Assembly: GCA_900540385.1 (NCBI GenBank)
Contig: UQFY01000005.1
Span: forward strand, 1 to 64,000
Length of the DNA: 64,000 bases
From: an uncultured Mollicutes bacterium
GTDB lineage: Bacteria > Bacillota_I > Bacilli_A > RFN20 > CAG-826
Reading direction: 5' to 3'
This document shows positions 42,744 to 50,588 of this stretch, in pieces; position 1 is the stretch's first letter, and each line of letters starts with the position of its first letter. The notes beneath the pieces were generated by a model. That model was not told where the DNA came from and searched no databases. It worked only from the letters and a program-made list of their open reading frames with translations. The translations under genes and the position numbers were made by a program.

Positions 42744-44505
42744 GCTTTTTATCTTTCCGATAGATGCTTTGATATTCCTCATACAACTCTTCATTTATTT
42801 TATGTAAACGCTCTACATCCACCTTAACCACTTCTCTATCATAAGTAACTAAGCCGTTAACCTCTTCTTCCACGTCCGTTAATTGGGTATAAACAGACAA
42901 ACATAAACGAGCGTGTTTGATACCACGTCTGACCTCTTTTTCAAAAAGGTGGGCCAATCCATCATTCAAATCCTTAAGGCTTGAATAGTTCTTATAGCCA
43001 AAACTTTTCTGACTCCAAGAATGATTTTCGACATACATCACATAGCCACCAAATTCGCTTAAAGACATGAGTCTCTTTTTATGATTGATTAAATGAACAG
43101 GCCTGAAATAGATATGTCTTGAATGGAAATCACCTATTTTTTTATCATACCAGCCACTTGTTGCGTCAATGAGTCGAGAGGAGTCTAATTTCAGAAGACG
43201 GTTATAACATTCCTTTGTATCAAATTGACCCCATCCCTCATTAAAAAGAGTCCAGATGCAAATGGAAGGAATATTCCCTAATTCGTGAACGGTTTCTTCC
43301 ATTTCTCGGAGAAATTGGTTTTTGCTTTCTTGGTTAATTCTTCCTAGGAGTGGATTTTTATCAGAAATCTTTAAAGGCAAAAACGGAGCTAGATTAATAA
43401 GAAGCTTGGAATATTGTGCCCCACCATTAACGAAATCTTGGATAACAAGAATGCCTTCTTGATCACAAAGATAATACCAGCGACGTGGTTCAATCTTGAT
43501 ATGTTTTCTAAGGGAATTAAACCCACACCTTTTTGCAAGCAATATATCCCCTCTCATCGCGTCAATGCTAGGTGGAGTTAAACCTCCATCAGGATAATAA
43601 CCTTGATCAAGTAAACTGCTTAAATAAAGGGGTTCGTTATTTAAGAACAAATAATCAAATCCGTTAACCTTTCGTCTTTCGATTTTACGAATCCCATAAT
43701 GGGAAGAAATCTCATCTCCACTCTCAGAAGAGAAGATGATTTTATATAAGTTTGCTTCTTTCGTTGACCAAGGATGGAAAGAAGAAGATAAATCAATTTC
43801 CGCATGAAGAGAGGGATCAAAGAAAGTCTCCCCAACAAGTTTATTTTTAAAGAAAACAGCAATTTTGTATTTTGCAAATTTCCCATGCATTTTCCCATCA
43901 AAAATTAGTTTTTTCCCATCAAAATCCCCTTTAATTGAACAGGATTCAAGATAATCAGGAGAATCTAAAAATTCCAAATATACTTCTTGCCATATCCCAG
44001 AGGTAGGCGTATACCAAATCCCTTTTGCTTGATTGGACTGTTTGCCTCTAGCATAGATTGGAGAAGAGGTGTCATCATGAACGGACACCTCAAGAACAAA
44101 TTCCTTTTTCAAAGGGTAAATACAAAGTGTAAAGGAAGAGTATCCTCCTTTATGACTAAGTTTCTTTTCCCCATCGATAAAGACATCGCATTCTTGATCG
44201 ACGGCCATAAAACGTAGAAGACCAACTTTCCCCACATATTTATCGTCAATGGAAATGACTTTTCTATAATGTAAATAATCGGTTTTTTCGATGTGTCTTT
44301 GAATTCCACTCAAAGGAGTTTCTACGGCAAAAGGAACCAAGATTTTCTCTGTATACTTTGCAGGGAGATCCTGCTTTTTATTTATTTCAAAATCCCATAA
44401 CCCATTTAAAGAAAGAAAGTCATTTCTTTCCCAATAGGGATCTGGATGAGAAGCTAACGGATTGTTTTTATCCATGGTCTTAGAATAAGGAGTCTTCATA
44501 CTCAT
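42730..44505 (-). CDS. GH2 family beta-glycosidase, cytoplasmic
   Basis: A 591-residue glycoside hydrolase family 2 enzyme. It has the N-terminal sugar-binding domain (LNGLWDFEIN, TSGIWQEVYLE), an Ig-like middle domain and a TIM barrel. The acid/base is E423 in FNEGWG and the probable nucleophile E484 in SEFGGY. There is no signal peptide. It is shorter than LacZ-type enzymes and lacks their extra C-terminal domains. Substrate is unclear: beta-galactoside, glucuronide or mannoside. No sugar transporter or regulator is adjacent. No Shine-Dalgarno is present; TAAAAT lies 6 nt before the ATG. Confidence 0.88.
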   Translation of the reverse strand: MSMKTPYSKTMDKNNPLASHPDPYWERNDFLSLNGLWDFEINKKQDLPAKYTEKILVPFAVETPLSGIQRHIEKTDYLHYRKVISIDDKYVGKVGLLRFMAVDQECDVFIDGEKKLSHKGGYSSFTLCIYPLKKEFVLEVSVHDDTSSPIYARGKQSNQAKGIWYTPTSGIWQEVYLEFLDSPDYLESCSIKGDFDGKKLIFDGKMHGKFAKYKIAVFFKNKLVGETFFDPSLHAEIDLSSSFHPWSTKEANLYKIIFSSESGDEISSHYGIRKIERRKVNGFDYLFLNNEPLYLSSLLDQGYYPDGGLTPPSIDAMRGDILLAKRCGFNSLRKHIKIEPRRWYYLCDQEGILVIQDFVNGGAQYSKLLINLAPFLPLKISDKNPLLGRINQESKNQFLREMEETVHELGNIPSICIWTLFNEGWGQFDTKECYNRLLKLDSSRLIDATSGWYDKKIGDFHSRHIYFRPVHLINHKKRLMSLSEFGGYVMYVENHSWSQKSFGYKNYSSLKDLNDGLAHLFEKEVRRGIKHARLCLSVYTQLTDVEEEVNGLVTYDREVVKVDVERLHKINEELYEEYQSIYRKDKKHEKN

Positions 44506-44511
44506 GGCTCA

Positions 44512-44517
44512 ATTTTA
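44512..44517 (-). promoter_or_regulatory. -10 of GH2-HAD operon, leaderless architecture
   Basis: TAAAAT, then 6 nt (TGAGCC), then the ATG at 44505. A possible -35 TTTACA is 19 nt upstream. No Shine-Dalgarno is present. Confidence 0.55.
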
Positions 44518-44564
44518 AACAAAAACCGTTTGTAAGTGTAAAATTATGTGCGAGGTTTTTACAA

Positions 44565-45749
44565 ATGGAACAATTCCTTAAAATTCAAAAACAATTAGAA
44601 AAGAACAATGTCGATGCCTGGATACTTGTCGATTATGAAAATAAAAATAAGACTGTCGTTTCTTTTCTTGGAAGCAAAATGTTAACAAGAAAAATCGTTC
44701 TTGTTTTTCCAAAAGAGGGGAGACCCTATATCGTTTGCCACTCCATTGATACGGTATTTTTAAATTCTCCTGAAATCACAAAGGACTTCGATTTAAAGGT
44801 CTATCATCGTTGGCAAGAGATGTTACAAATTGAAAAAGAATCTTTTAAAAACTATAAAAAAGTCTACATGGATATCTCGGAAAACGGCTTATTGCCGAGA
44901 ATTGCTTTGGCGGATTACGGCTCTGTTGAATTCGTTAAATCCTTAGGAATTGAAATTCTTTCTTCTGGTGATTTATTACAGCAATTCAACGCTGTTTATT
45001 CTTCTAGAGCGCATGCCCTTCAATTACAAGCTTGTAAACTCGCTCTTCAGATTAAAGACGAAGCATTTTCTTTCATCAAAAAAGAAATATTGGAGAAGGG
45101 TTCCGTCGAGGAATATACCGTTCAACAATTTATCTGCAACCGTTTCCACGAAGAGGGTATGGTTTATGACGACCCAGCAATTGTCGCAAAAGGCAAAAAT
45201 GCTTCAAACCCTCATTATGGTCCAGATGAAAACGTTTCTTCCCTTATCGTTAAAGGAGATGTCGTTCTTATCGATATGTGGGCCAAAATGGACGATCCTG
45301 AAGGTGTCTATGCGGACATTACTTGGATGGGATACGTTGGAGAAGAAGTTCCTTCCGAAATAGAAAAACGTTTCCAAGTCTTAAAGACTGCAATCGATAT
45401 GGATATTGCATTCTTAGAGAAAAACCTCCCACTTCGACGTGTGGAAGGTTACGAAGTCGATGATATAGGGAGGGGCTATATTGAAAAAATGGGATATGGA
45501 GAATATTTCACCCATCGAACAGGACACTCTATCGCCGTAGATGTTTCTCCTCATGGCCCAGGCGTTAATATCGATAATTATGAGTCTCATGATACAAGAG
45601 AAATAGCAGATGGAGTTACCTTCTCTTTAGAGCCAGGCATTTATGCGCCAGATTATGGCATGAGAAGTGAGACCGACATCTATATCGAAAATAGAAAGCC
45701 AATCGCTGTAGCAGGAAGGCAAGAACATGTCATTGCTATCTTAAAATAG
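44565..45749 (+). CDS. M24 family metallopeptidase (Xaa-Pro dipeptidase-like)
   Basis: A 394-residue protein with a creatinase-like N-terminal domain and a pita-bread M24 domain. The metal ligands are D237 (LIDMWAK), D251 (YADITW), H321 (RTGHSI), E356 (SLEPGIY) and E369 (RSETDIY). It would cleave X-Pro bonds in peptides in the cytoplasm, which suits a cell importing oligopeptides. A TAAAAT (44539-44544) and GAGG 9 nt before the ATG give a short but conventional leader. It is monocistronic. Confidence 0.9.
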   Translation: MEQFLKIQKQLEKNNVDAWILVDYENKNKTVVSFLGSKMLTRKIVLVFPKEGRPYIVCHSIDTVFLNSPEITKDFDLKVYHRWQEMLQIEKESFKNYKKVYMDISENGLLPRIALADYGSVEFVKSLGIEILSSGDLLQQFNAVYSSRAHALQLQACKLALQIKDEAFSFIKKEILEKGSVEEYTVQQFICNRFHEEGMVYDDPAIVAKGKNASNPHYGPDENVSSLIVKGDVVLIDMWAKMDDPEGVYADITWMGYVGEEVPSEIEKRFQVLKTAIDMDIAFLEKNLPLRRVEGYEVDDIGRGYIEKMGYGEYFTHRTGHSIAVDVSPHGPGVNIDNYESHDTREIADGVTFSLEPGIYAPDYGMRSETDIYIENRKPIAVAGRQEHVIAILK

Positions 45750-45783
45750 TAAAAAGAGAAGAGACCTGTATGATTTAAGAAGT

Positions 45784-45826
45784 ATGCTCCGTTCTATTTC
45801 CATTTAGAACGAAGCATTTTTCGTTT
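45784..45826 (+). terminator. Rho-independent terminator of M24 peptidase gene
   Basis: A 13-bp stem with one mismatch (45784-45796 with 45805-45817) is followed by TTTTTCG. Confidence 0.85.
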
Positions 45827-45839
45827 GCCTATTTTCATC

Positions 45840-45874
45840 AAAAAAGGATGCTTCCTTTTCATTAAGAAGCATCC
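45840..45874 (-). terminator. Rho-independent terminator of the nadK-nfnA-nfnB operon
   Basis: On the minus strand GGATGCTTC pairs with GAAGCATCC around an 11-nt loop. Six T follow. Confidence 0.88.
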
Positions 45875-45927
45875 ATATTTGTTTTATAACTTATGCCTAA
45901 AAAGCTAGTGCATATTATTTTCGTTAA

Positions 45928-47385
45928 TTAGTTCGCTTTGGCTTTGATGTATTCATCAATTGCGGCAGCCGCATTCTTTCCTGCGCCCATCGCAAGAATA
46001 ACAGTCGCGGCACCCGTGACCGCATCACCACCGGCAAAGACACCTTCTTTGGTGGTTGCACCACTTTCACCGCTAGTGACAATGCAACCATGAGCATTTG
46101 TATCCAAGCCCTTCGTTGTATTCTTAATAAGTGGGTTTGGCGAGGTTCCAATCGATTGAATAACCACATCGACATCAATGTCGAACTCGCTACCTTCCAC
46201 GGCGATTGGCCTTCTTCTTCCTGACGCGTCTGGCTCGCCAAGTTCCATTTTGATGCAACGGATTGCTCTGACGTTAAATTTACCGTCATCGAGAATGGCG
46301 ACTGGATTATTTAAGAGCTTGAATTCCACTCCTTCTTCCATCGCATGCTCCACTTCTTCTTTACGGGCTGGAAGCTCTTCTAAAGAGCGACGGTAGATGA
46401 TATAAACCTTTTCTGCACCTAAACGTAATGCGGAACGAGCGGCGTCCATAGCAACGTTTCCCCCACCAATAACCGCAACACGTTTTCCATGAACGACTGG
46501 TGTTTCGGGATCTTCTTTATAGGCTTTCATGAGGTTGATTCGCGTTAAGAATTCATTGGCGCTTAAAACACCATTTAAATTCTCTCCTGGAATTCCCATG
46601 AAACGTGGTAACCCAGCTCCAGATCCAACGAAGACTGCTTCATATCCATCATCCATCAATTCATCAATGGAATGAATCTTGCCAATTACTTCGTTTGTAC
46701 GGATTTTGACGCCCATTTTCTCTAAATTAGCGCATTCTTCTTTAACGATTTGCTTTGGAAGACGGAATTCAGGAATACCATAGGACAAAACACCGCCAGC
46801 CACATGAAGGGCTTCAAAAACGGTCACATCATATCCAAGTTTGGCTAAATCTCCAGCACAAGTTAATCCTGAAGGGCCACTCCCAACAACAGCAACTTTA
46901 TGTCCATTAGATGGAGTTTTCTTAAACTCGACAAGATGATTCTCACGAGCATAGTCCGCCACATATCTTTCAAGCCTTCCAATAGCAACTGGTTCGCCCA
47001 TTCCTTTAACCACCATCTTCCCGGTAGCTTCATCTTTAACACGAATAGGCATCTTCCCTCTTAAACAGTTCTTTTCACATTGTGACTCTTGAGGGCAGAC
47101 ACGACCACAGATACTAGAAAGGGAGGATGCTTCTAAAAGGACATCGTTTGCTCCTTTCAAATCATCTTCACGAATTTTAGCGATAAATCCTGGAATATCG
47201 ATATGAACAGGGCAACCAGGAACGCAAGCTGGTTTAGGGCAATCTAAGCAACGGAAGGCTTCGTCAATTGCCATTTCATGAGTATAGCCTGAGGCAACTT
47301 CTTCAAAGTTATGTGCTCTTACTTTTGCTTCTTGAGAAGGCATCGGATTTTTATCCGGTCTCATGTTAACTTGATACTTTGGCAT
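45928..47385 (-). CDS. nfnB: NfnB / GltD-like large subunit of ferredoxin-dependent NADP transhydrogenase
   Basis: A 485-residue iron-sulphur flavoprotein. N-terminal cysteines CLDCPKPACVPGCP and CGRVCPQESQCEKNC bind two [4Fe-4S] clusters. FAD-binding GSGPSGLTCAGDLA and NADP-binding GGGNVAMDAARSALRLG follow. It is usually annotated GltA/GltD (glutamate synthase small subunit). No glutamate synthase large subunit is present, and the adjacent NfnA-like gene argues for NfnAB. I trim the start to the ATG with AGGAGG upstream; it begins 1 nt after the nfnA stop. Confidence 0.88.
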   Translation of the reverse strand: MPKYQVNMRPDKNPMPSQEAKVRAHNFEEVASGYTHEMAIDEAFRCLDCPKPACVPGCPVHIDIPGFIAKIREDDLKGANDVLLEASSLSSICGRVCPQESQCEKNCLRGKMPIRVKDEATGKMVVKGMGEPVAIGRLERYVADYARENHLVEFKKTPSNGHKVAVVGSGPSGLTCAGDLAKLGYDVTVFEALHVAGGVLSYGIPEFRLPKQIVKEECANLEKMGVKIRTNEVIGKIHSIDELMDDGYEAVFVGSGAGLPRFMGIPGENLNGVLSANEFLTRINLMKAYKEDPETPVVHGKRVAVIGGGNVAMDAARSALRLGAEKVYIIYRRSLEELPARKEEVEHAMEEGVEFKLLNNPVAILDDGKFNVRAIRCIKMELGEPDASGRRRPIAVEGSEFDIDVDVVIQSIGTSPNPLIKNTTKGLDTNAHGCIVTSGESGATTKEGVFAGGDAVTGAATVILAMGAGKNAAAAIDEYIKAKAN

Positions 47386-47386
47386 C

Positions 47387-48226
47387 TTATTTAGCCTCCT
47401 TAAATAGATTGCAGGTTTCTTCGTATTTGTGCTTTTCCCATTCGCGGTAAATTCCACCACGGCAACGAGCTTCATCGAAATCTACTTCGGCACCATCAAA
47501 ATCTGGTCCATCGACACAAGCAAATTTGGTTTTGCCTCCAACCGTAAGACGGCAACCACCACACATACCCGTGCCATCAATCATGATCGGGTTCATGGAA
47601 ACCACAATCTTGATGCCTTTTTCTTTACACATCTTAGCAACGAATTTCATCATGACGATTGGTCCGATTGCAATGACTTCATCATAGACATTTCCTTCAT
47701 TAAGAAGGTTTTCTAAAGCGTTGGTAACCAAACCTTTTTCTCCAGCTGAGCCATCATCGGTCATGATTTTTAAAATATCGGAACAAGCTTTGAATTCATC
47801 TTCAAGGATGACAAGATCTTTGTTTCTAAAGCCAACAATGGAGTGCACGATAGCTCCTCTTCTATGAAGTTCTTGAGCAATTGGCATAGCGATTGCGCTT
47901 CCTGCTCCACCACCAATAATACAGACCTTCTTTAATCCATCTAATTCTGTAGCTCTTCCTAAAGGACCAACGAAATCTTGGATAGATTCTCCTTCTTTCT
48001 TTTGCCCTAATTTATATGTCGTTGAACCAACGATTTGGAAAATGATTTTAACGGTTCCCTTAGTAAGGTCTTCCCCTGCGATTGTTAAAGGAATTCTTTC
48101 TCCATCTTCATCCACACGAAGAATGATGAATTCCCCTGGTTTGGCTTTTGCCGCAATCTCTGGAGCAAGGATATCCATCTCCACGATTGTTGGGTTCAAA
48201 ACGCGTTTTGTCACAATTTTATACAT
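47387..48226 (-). CDS. nfnA: NfnA / SudB-like FAD and [2Fe-2S] subunit
   Basis: A 279-residue member of the ferredoxin-NADP reductase superfamily (PyrK/SudB type). It has a FAD-binding barrel, an NAD-binding CIIGGGAGSAIAMPIA segment and C-terminal cysteines GTGMCGGCRLTV...FACVDGP for a [2Fe-2S] cluster. With the 485-residue partner it matches NfnAB, which couples NADH and reduced ferredoxin to NADPH formation by electron bifurcation. AAGGAGGT precedes the ATG. It starts 11 nt after nadK. Confidence 0.88.
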   Translation of the reverse strand: MYKIVTKRVLNPTIVEMDILAPEIAAKAKPGEFIILRVDEDGERIPLTIAGEDLTKGTVKIIFQIVGSTTYKLGQKKEGESIQDFVGPLGRATELDGLKKVCIIGGGAGSAIAMPIAQELHRRGAIVHSIVGFRNKDLVILEDEFKACSDILKIMTDDGSAGEKGLVTNALENLLNEGNVYDEVIAIGPIVMMKFVAKMCKEKGIKIVVSMNPIMIDGTGMCGGCRLTVGGKTKFACVDGPDFDGAEVDFDEARCRGGIYREWEKHKYEETCNLFKEAK

Positions 48227-48237
48227 GTATTACCTCC

Positions 48238-49014
48238 TTAAAAACCCAATGTTTTCTTTACTCTCGCTAGGAAGGGATCCTTCTCTAACGAGTAACAAAT
48301 CACTTTTTCTTGCGCTATAGAAATTGAAAATTCCTTTGCGCACTTTTCCTCAAGCAAAATATTATCCGCCAATAAGCTTCCAGAACGGGAGTTCTTCTCT
48401 TTGAAGGTAAGAACTCTATCTTTTGAGAAAACAACAGGAGAACCAATTGGAGAATACGCTTTCGAACGTATTGCAGCTATTTCCGTCATTTGCATTCCGT
48501 CTATTTGAATATCTACGATAGAACCGTCAATGCTTCGGTTATATCCCATTGAACCGGTTGATGAGGAAATGACAAGTCCCATTCCAAAATAGTCTTCAAG
48601 TTTTTCACCATCGAGAAAAACTTCGTATTCCACATTTTTAATAAGCCCACTTAAAATCAGTTCGTTAATTGCAAAATGGGAGCAATCATTAGCAGAGTAT
48701 TTCAATAAGGAAAAGGCTCTCGTTGGAAGACTCTTTTCCTTAATGGAATGAATAAGTTCCTTAAAAGAAGCCACATCAAATTCGTTGTAATAACCAATCG
48801 TTCCCGTGTTGAAACATAGGAATTTCATTTGATCAATCTTTCCGATGTTTTTATGTAAAGCTCCAAGGAAGGTTCCATCCCCTCCAATGACGATCACTAA
48901 TTCAGGAGAGGCTTCATCTAAAGAAAAAAATGCGTCTTTCTCAAGGAAGGAAGAAATTTCAAAAGACATCTTTTGGGAACGTTCATCATCTCTAGAAAAA
49001 ATACAATAACGCAT
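48238..49014 (-). CDS. nadK: NAD kinase
   Basis: A 258-residue ATP-NAD kinase making NADP. The GGDGT motif is in VIVIGGDGTFLGAL, and NE is in FAINELIL. The substrate-binding segment is SSSTGSMGYNRSIDG, where most family members have TPTGSTAY. It is the first gene of an operon with nfnA and nfnB, so NADP synthesis and its reduction are co-expressed. No Shine-Dalgarno is visible; TAAGAT lies 8 nt before the ATG. Confidence 0.92.
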   Translation of the reverse strand: MRYCIFSRDDERSQKMSFEISSFLEKDAFFSLDEASPELVIVIGGDGTFLGALHKNIGKIDQMKFLCFNTGTIGYYNEFDVASFKELIHSIKEKSLPTRAFSLLKYSANDCSHFAINELILSGLIKNVEYEVFLDGEKLEDYFGMGLVISSSTGSMGYNRSIDGSIVDIQIDGMQMTEIAAIRSKAYSPIGSPVVFSKDRVLTFKEKNSRSGSLLADNILLEEKCAKEFSISIAQEKVICYSLEKDPFLARVKKTLGF

Positions 49015-49095
49015 AACTCTAAATCTTATTAATATTTTAGATATCCCCCATATTCCATTTCAATAAAGTTTTATCAATTTGTAAAAATCCTAAGC

Positions 49096-49125
49096 AAAAA
49101 GAAAAGAGAGGTTTAGCCCTCTCTT
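49096..49125 (-). terminator. Rho-independent terminator of hsp20 gene
   Basis: On the minus strand AAGAGAGG-GCTAAA-CCTCTCTT is followed by TTCTTTTT. Confidence 0.88.
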
Positions 49126-49141
49126 AAAAGCTTCAAGCAAT

Positions 49142-49570
49142 TTATTCAATTGCAATATGATGCTCTTTTTTGCTTTCTGGAACTTCTTTTGGAACAAAGA
49201 GTTTCAAAACACCGTTTTCATATTTGGCAGAAACGTCTTTTTCGTCCACATCGCCAACATAATACGAACGGCTAGAAACGCCGGTAAATCTTTCTTTGTG
49301 AATGTATTTTTCGTTTCCGTTGTTGTTTTGATTCTCTTCAACTTTCGCTTCAACGGTTAAATATCCATCATTTAAAGAAACGTGGATATTTTGTTTATCG
49401 ATGCCAGGAAGATCAACAACAAGAACATATCCTTTGTCGTTCTCTTTAATGTCAGTCTTCATTTGAAGTCCTTTGGCATATTTATTGTTTTCTTGGAAAT
49501 TTGCTGGTGCAAACAAATCCAAGAATGGGTCAAAGAAGCCCTCGCCATAACGTGATAATTCATTCTTCAT
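49142..49570 (-). CDS. Small heat-shock protein Hsp20
   Basis: A 142-residue alpha-crystallin-family holdase chaperone. The alpha-crystallin domain contains YVLVVDLPGIDKQNI and the conserved GVLKLFVPK strand, followed by a short C-terminal tail. I trim the start to MKNELSRYG, which has GGAGG upstream. Two CIRCE-type operators flank its promoter, so it should be repressed by HrcA and induced by heat or unfolded protein. HrcA itself is not in the window. Confidence 0.95.
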   Translation of the reverse strand: MKNELSRYGEGFFDPFLDLFAPANFQENNKYAKGLQMKTDIKENDKGYVLVVDLPGIDKQNIHVSLNDGYLTVEAKVEENQNNNGNEKYIHKERFTGVSSRSYYVGDVDEKDVSAKYENGVLKLFVPKEVPESKKEHHIAIE

Positions 49571-49590
49571 AAACAATACCTCCATTGTCC

Positions 49591-49617
49591 TTAGCACTCC
49601 TTTCTCTCAAGTGCTAG
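49591..49617 (-). promoter_or_regulatory. CIRCE operator 1 (HrcA site)
   Basis: TTAGCACTC, 9 nt, AAGTGCTAG. The consensus is TTAGCACTC-N9-GAGTGCTAA, so the left arm is perfect and the right arm matches 7 of 9. It overlaps the predicted transcription start of hsp20. Confidence 0.9.
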
Positions 49618-49621
49618 TACT

Positions 49622-49649
49622 ATTGTATTTCACGTTTTAGCACTGTCAA
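49622..49649 (-). promoter_or_regulatory. Sigma-A promoter of hsp20
   Basis: TTGACA (perfect -35, 49644-49649), a 16-bp spacer and TACAAT (-10, 49622-49627). This is the best promoter match in the window. Confidence 0.88.
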
Positions 49650-49663
49650 GTACTTTGTGCTAA
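49637..49663 (-). promoter_or_regulatory. CIRCE operator 2 (HrcA site)
   Basis: TTAGCACTG, 9 nt, TTGTGCTAA: 8 of 9 and 7 of 9 match. It overlaps the -35 box of hsp20. Confidence 0.8.
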
Positions 49664-49713
49664 TTAATTAGAAAACACTAGTTTTTATCGAATGAATATT
49701 TATAAAAATTTTT

Positions 49714-50064
49714 TTATATATCAAATAATTCTTTGATTTTTCGACTTACATTTTGAGCAAATATTTTGAAATCAATCAAGTAATAAGAGCTCGCACAAGA
49801 CTGATTAAGTCTCTTCTCTAACTCTTCGTTGATAAGAGAACATATTTCGAATGAAACAAAATCAATCATTTCTGCTTTATCTTTTCTTTTTGTTTCCAAA
49901 TCTTTAGCCAAAGAGTCGAATATTACTGTGATTTTTGAATGTAAATCCGTTGCATTGTATTTTCCTTTTCCTTGATTTGCATAGGGATAGAAATAATCTC
50001 CTAGCAAACGGTTCAGGTAATCGAATAGATTTGTTCTCTTTTCATCTAGTAATGCCTTCCTCAT
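49714..50064 (-). CDS. Hypothetical protein, 116 aa
   Basis: I do not recognise this protein. It starts MRKALLDEKRTNLFDYLNRL after GGGAGG, which fixes the start. It is soluble and mostly helical by composition, with no signal, zinc or catalytic motif. It is the last gene of a minus-strand group with the YbaK-like and XRE-membrane protein genes. An AT-only inverted repeat after the stop (near 49690-49713) could be a weak terminator. Confidence 0.7.
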   Translation of the reverse strand: MRKALLDEKRTNLFDYLNRLLGDYFYPYANQGKGKYNATDLHSKITVIFDSLAKDLETKRKDKAEMIDFVSFEICSLINEELEKRLNQSCASSYYLIDFKIFAQNVSRKIKELFDI

Positions 50065-50117
50065 AAATAAAAACCTCCCACTTATATAAAGAGGGAAGAA
50101 ATAAAAAACGGACAAAA

Positions 50118-50588
50118 CTAGGCTAATATATCTACAAATTCACCATTGGTATATTCCTTTAGATCAAAGGGAGATAGACAAACCTGAAATCCTCTTTTCC
50201 CGCCAGAAATATATATCTTGTCAAAAATCTGTGCTGTCTCGTCTATAAAAACGGGCATTGATTTCTTTAATCCAATTGGGGAACAACCTCCATGTACATA
50301 CCCTGTTAGAGGCAGCAATTGTTTCAAAGGAATCAGTTCGATGGATTTTGAATGAGACACTTTAGCAGCTTTTTTAAGGTTCAAGTTTCCATTAACAGGA
50401 ACCTCGAAGATGAAATGTTCATGCTTATCATTTTCACAAACAAGGCTCTTAAAAACACATTCTGGGTCTTCATTTAATGCCTGAGCTACACCTTCTCCAT
50501 CAACGATCGTTTCATCATATTCATACGGCGCGTAAGAAATATTCGCTTCATCTAATAAACGCATAACGTTTGTTTTAGTGTTTTTCAT
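50118..50588 (-). CDS. YbaK-family aminoacyl-tRNA deacylase
   Basis: A 156-residue protein of the YbaK/ProX fold. Members hydrolyse misacylated tRNA, typically Cys-tRNA(Pro). The segments VFKSLVCEND, YVHGGCSPIGLKKSMPVFID and ISGGKRGFQVCLSP follow the YbaK pattern. The start at MKNTKTNVMRLLDEA has GAGG 8 nt upstream; a longer frame would sit inside the upstream gene. It overlaps that gene by 14 bp. Confidence 0.92.
   Translation of the reverse strand: MKNTKTNVMRLLDEANISYAPYEYDETIVDGEGVAQALNEDPECVFKSLVCENDKHEHFIFEVPVNGNLNLKKAAKVSHSKSIELIPLKQLLPLTGYVHGGCSPIGLKKSMPVFIDETAQIFDKIYISGGKRGFQVCLSPFDLKEYTNGEFVDILA

Noticed and set aside
45928..47385. Glutamate synthase small subunit as the function
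   Set aside because: No large subunit is present, and the adjacent FAD/[2Fe-2S] subunit makes NfnAB or a SudAB-like pair more likely.
49690..49715. AT-only inverted repeat as terminator of the 116-aa gene
   Set aside because: The stem has no G-C pairs and could arise by chance in AT-rich sequence; noted only in the gene entry.
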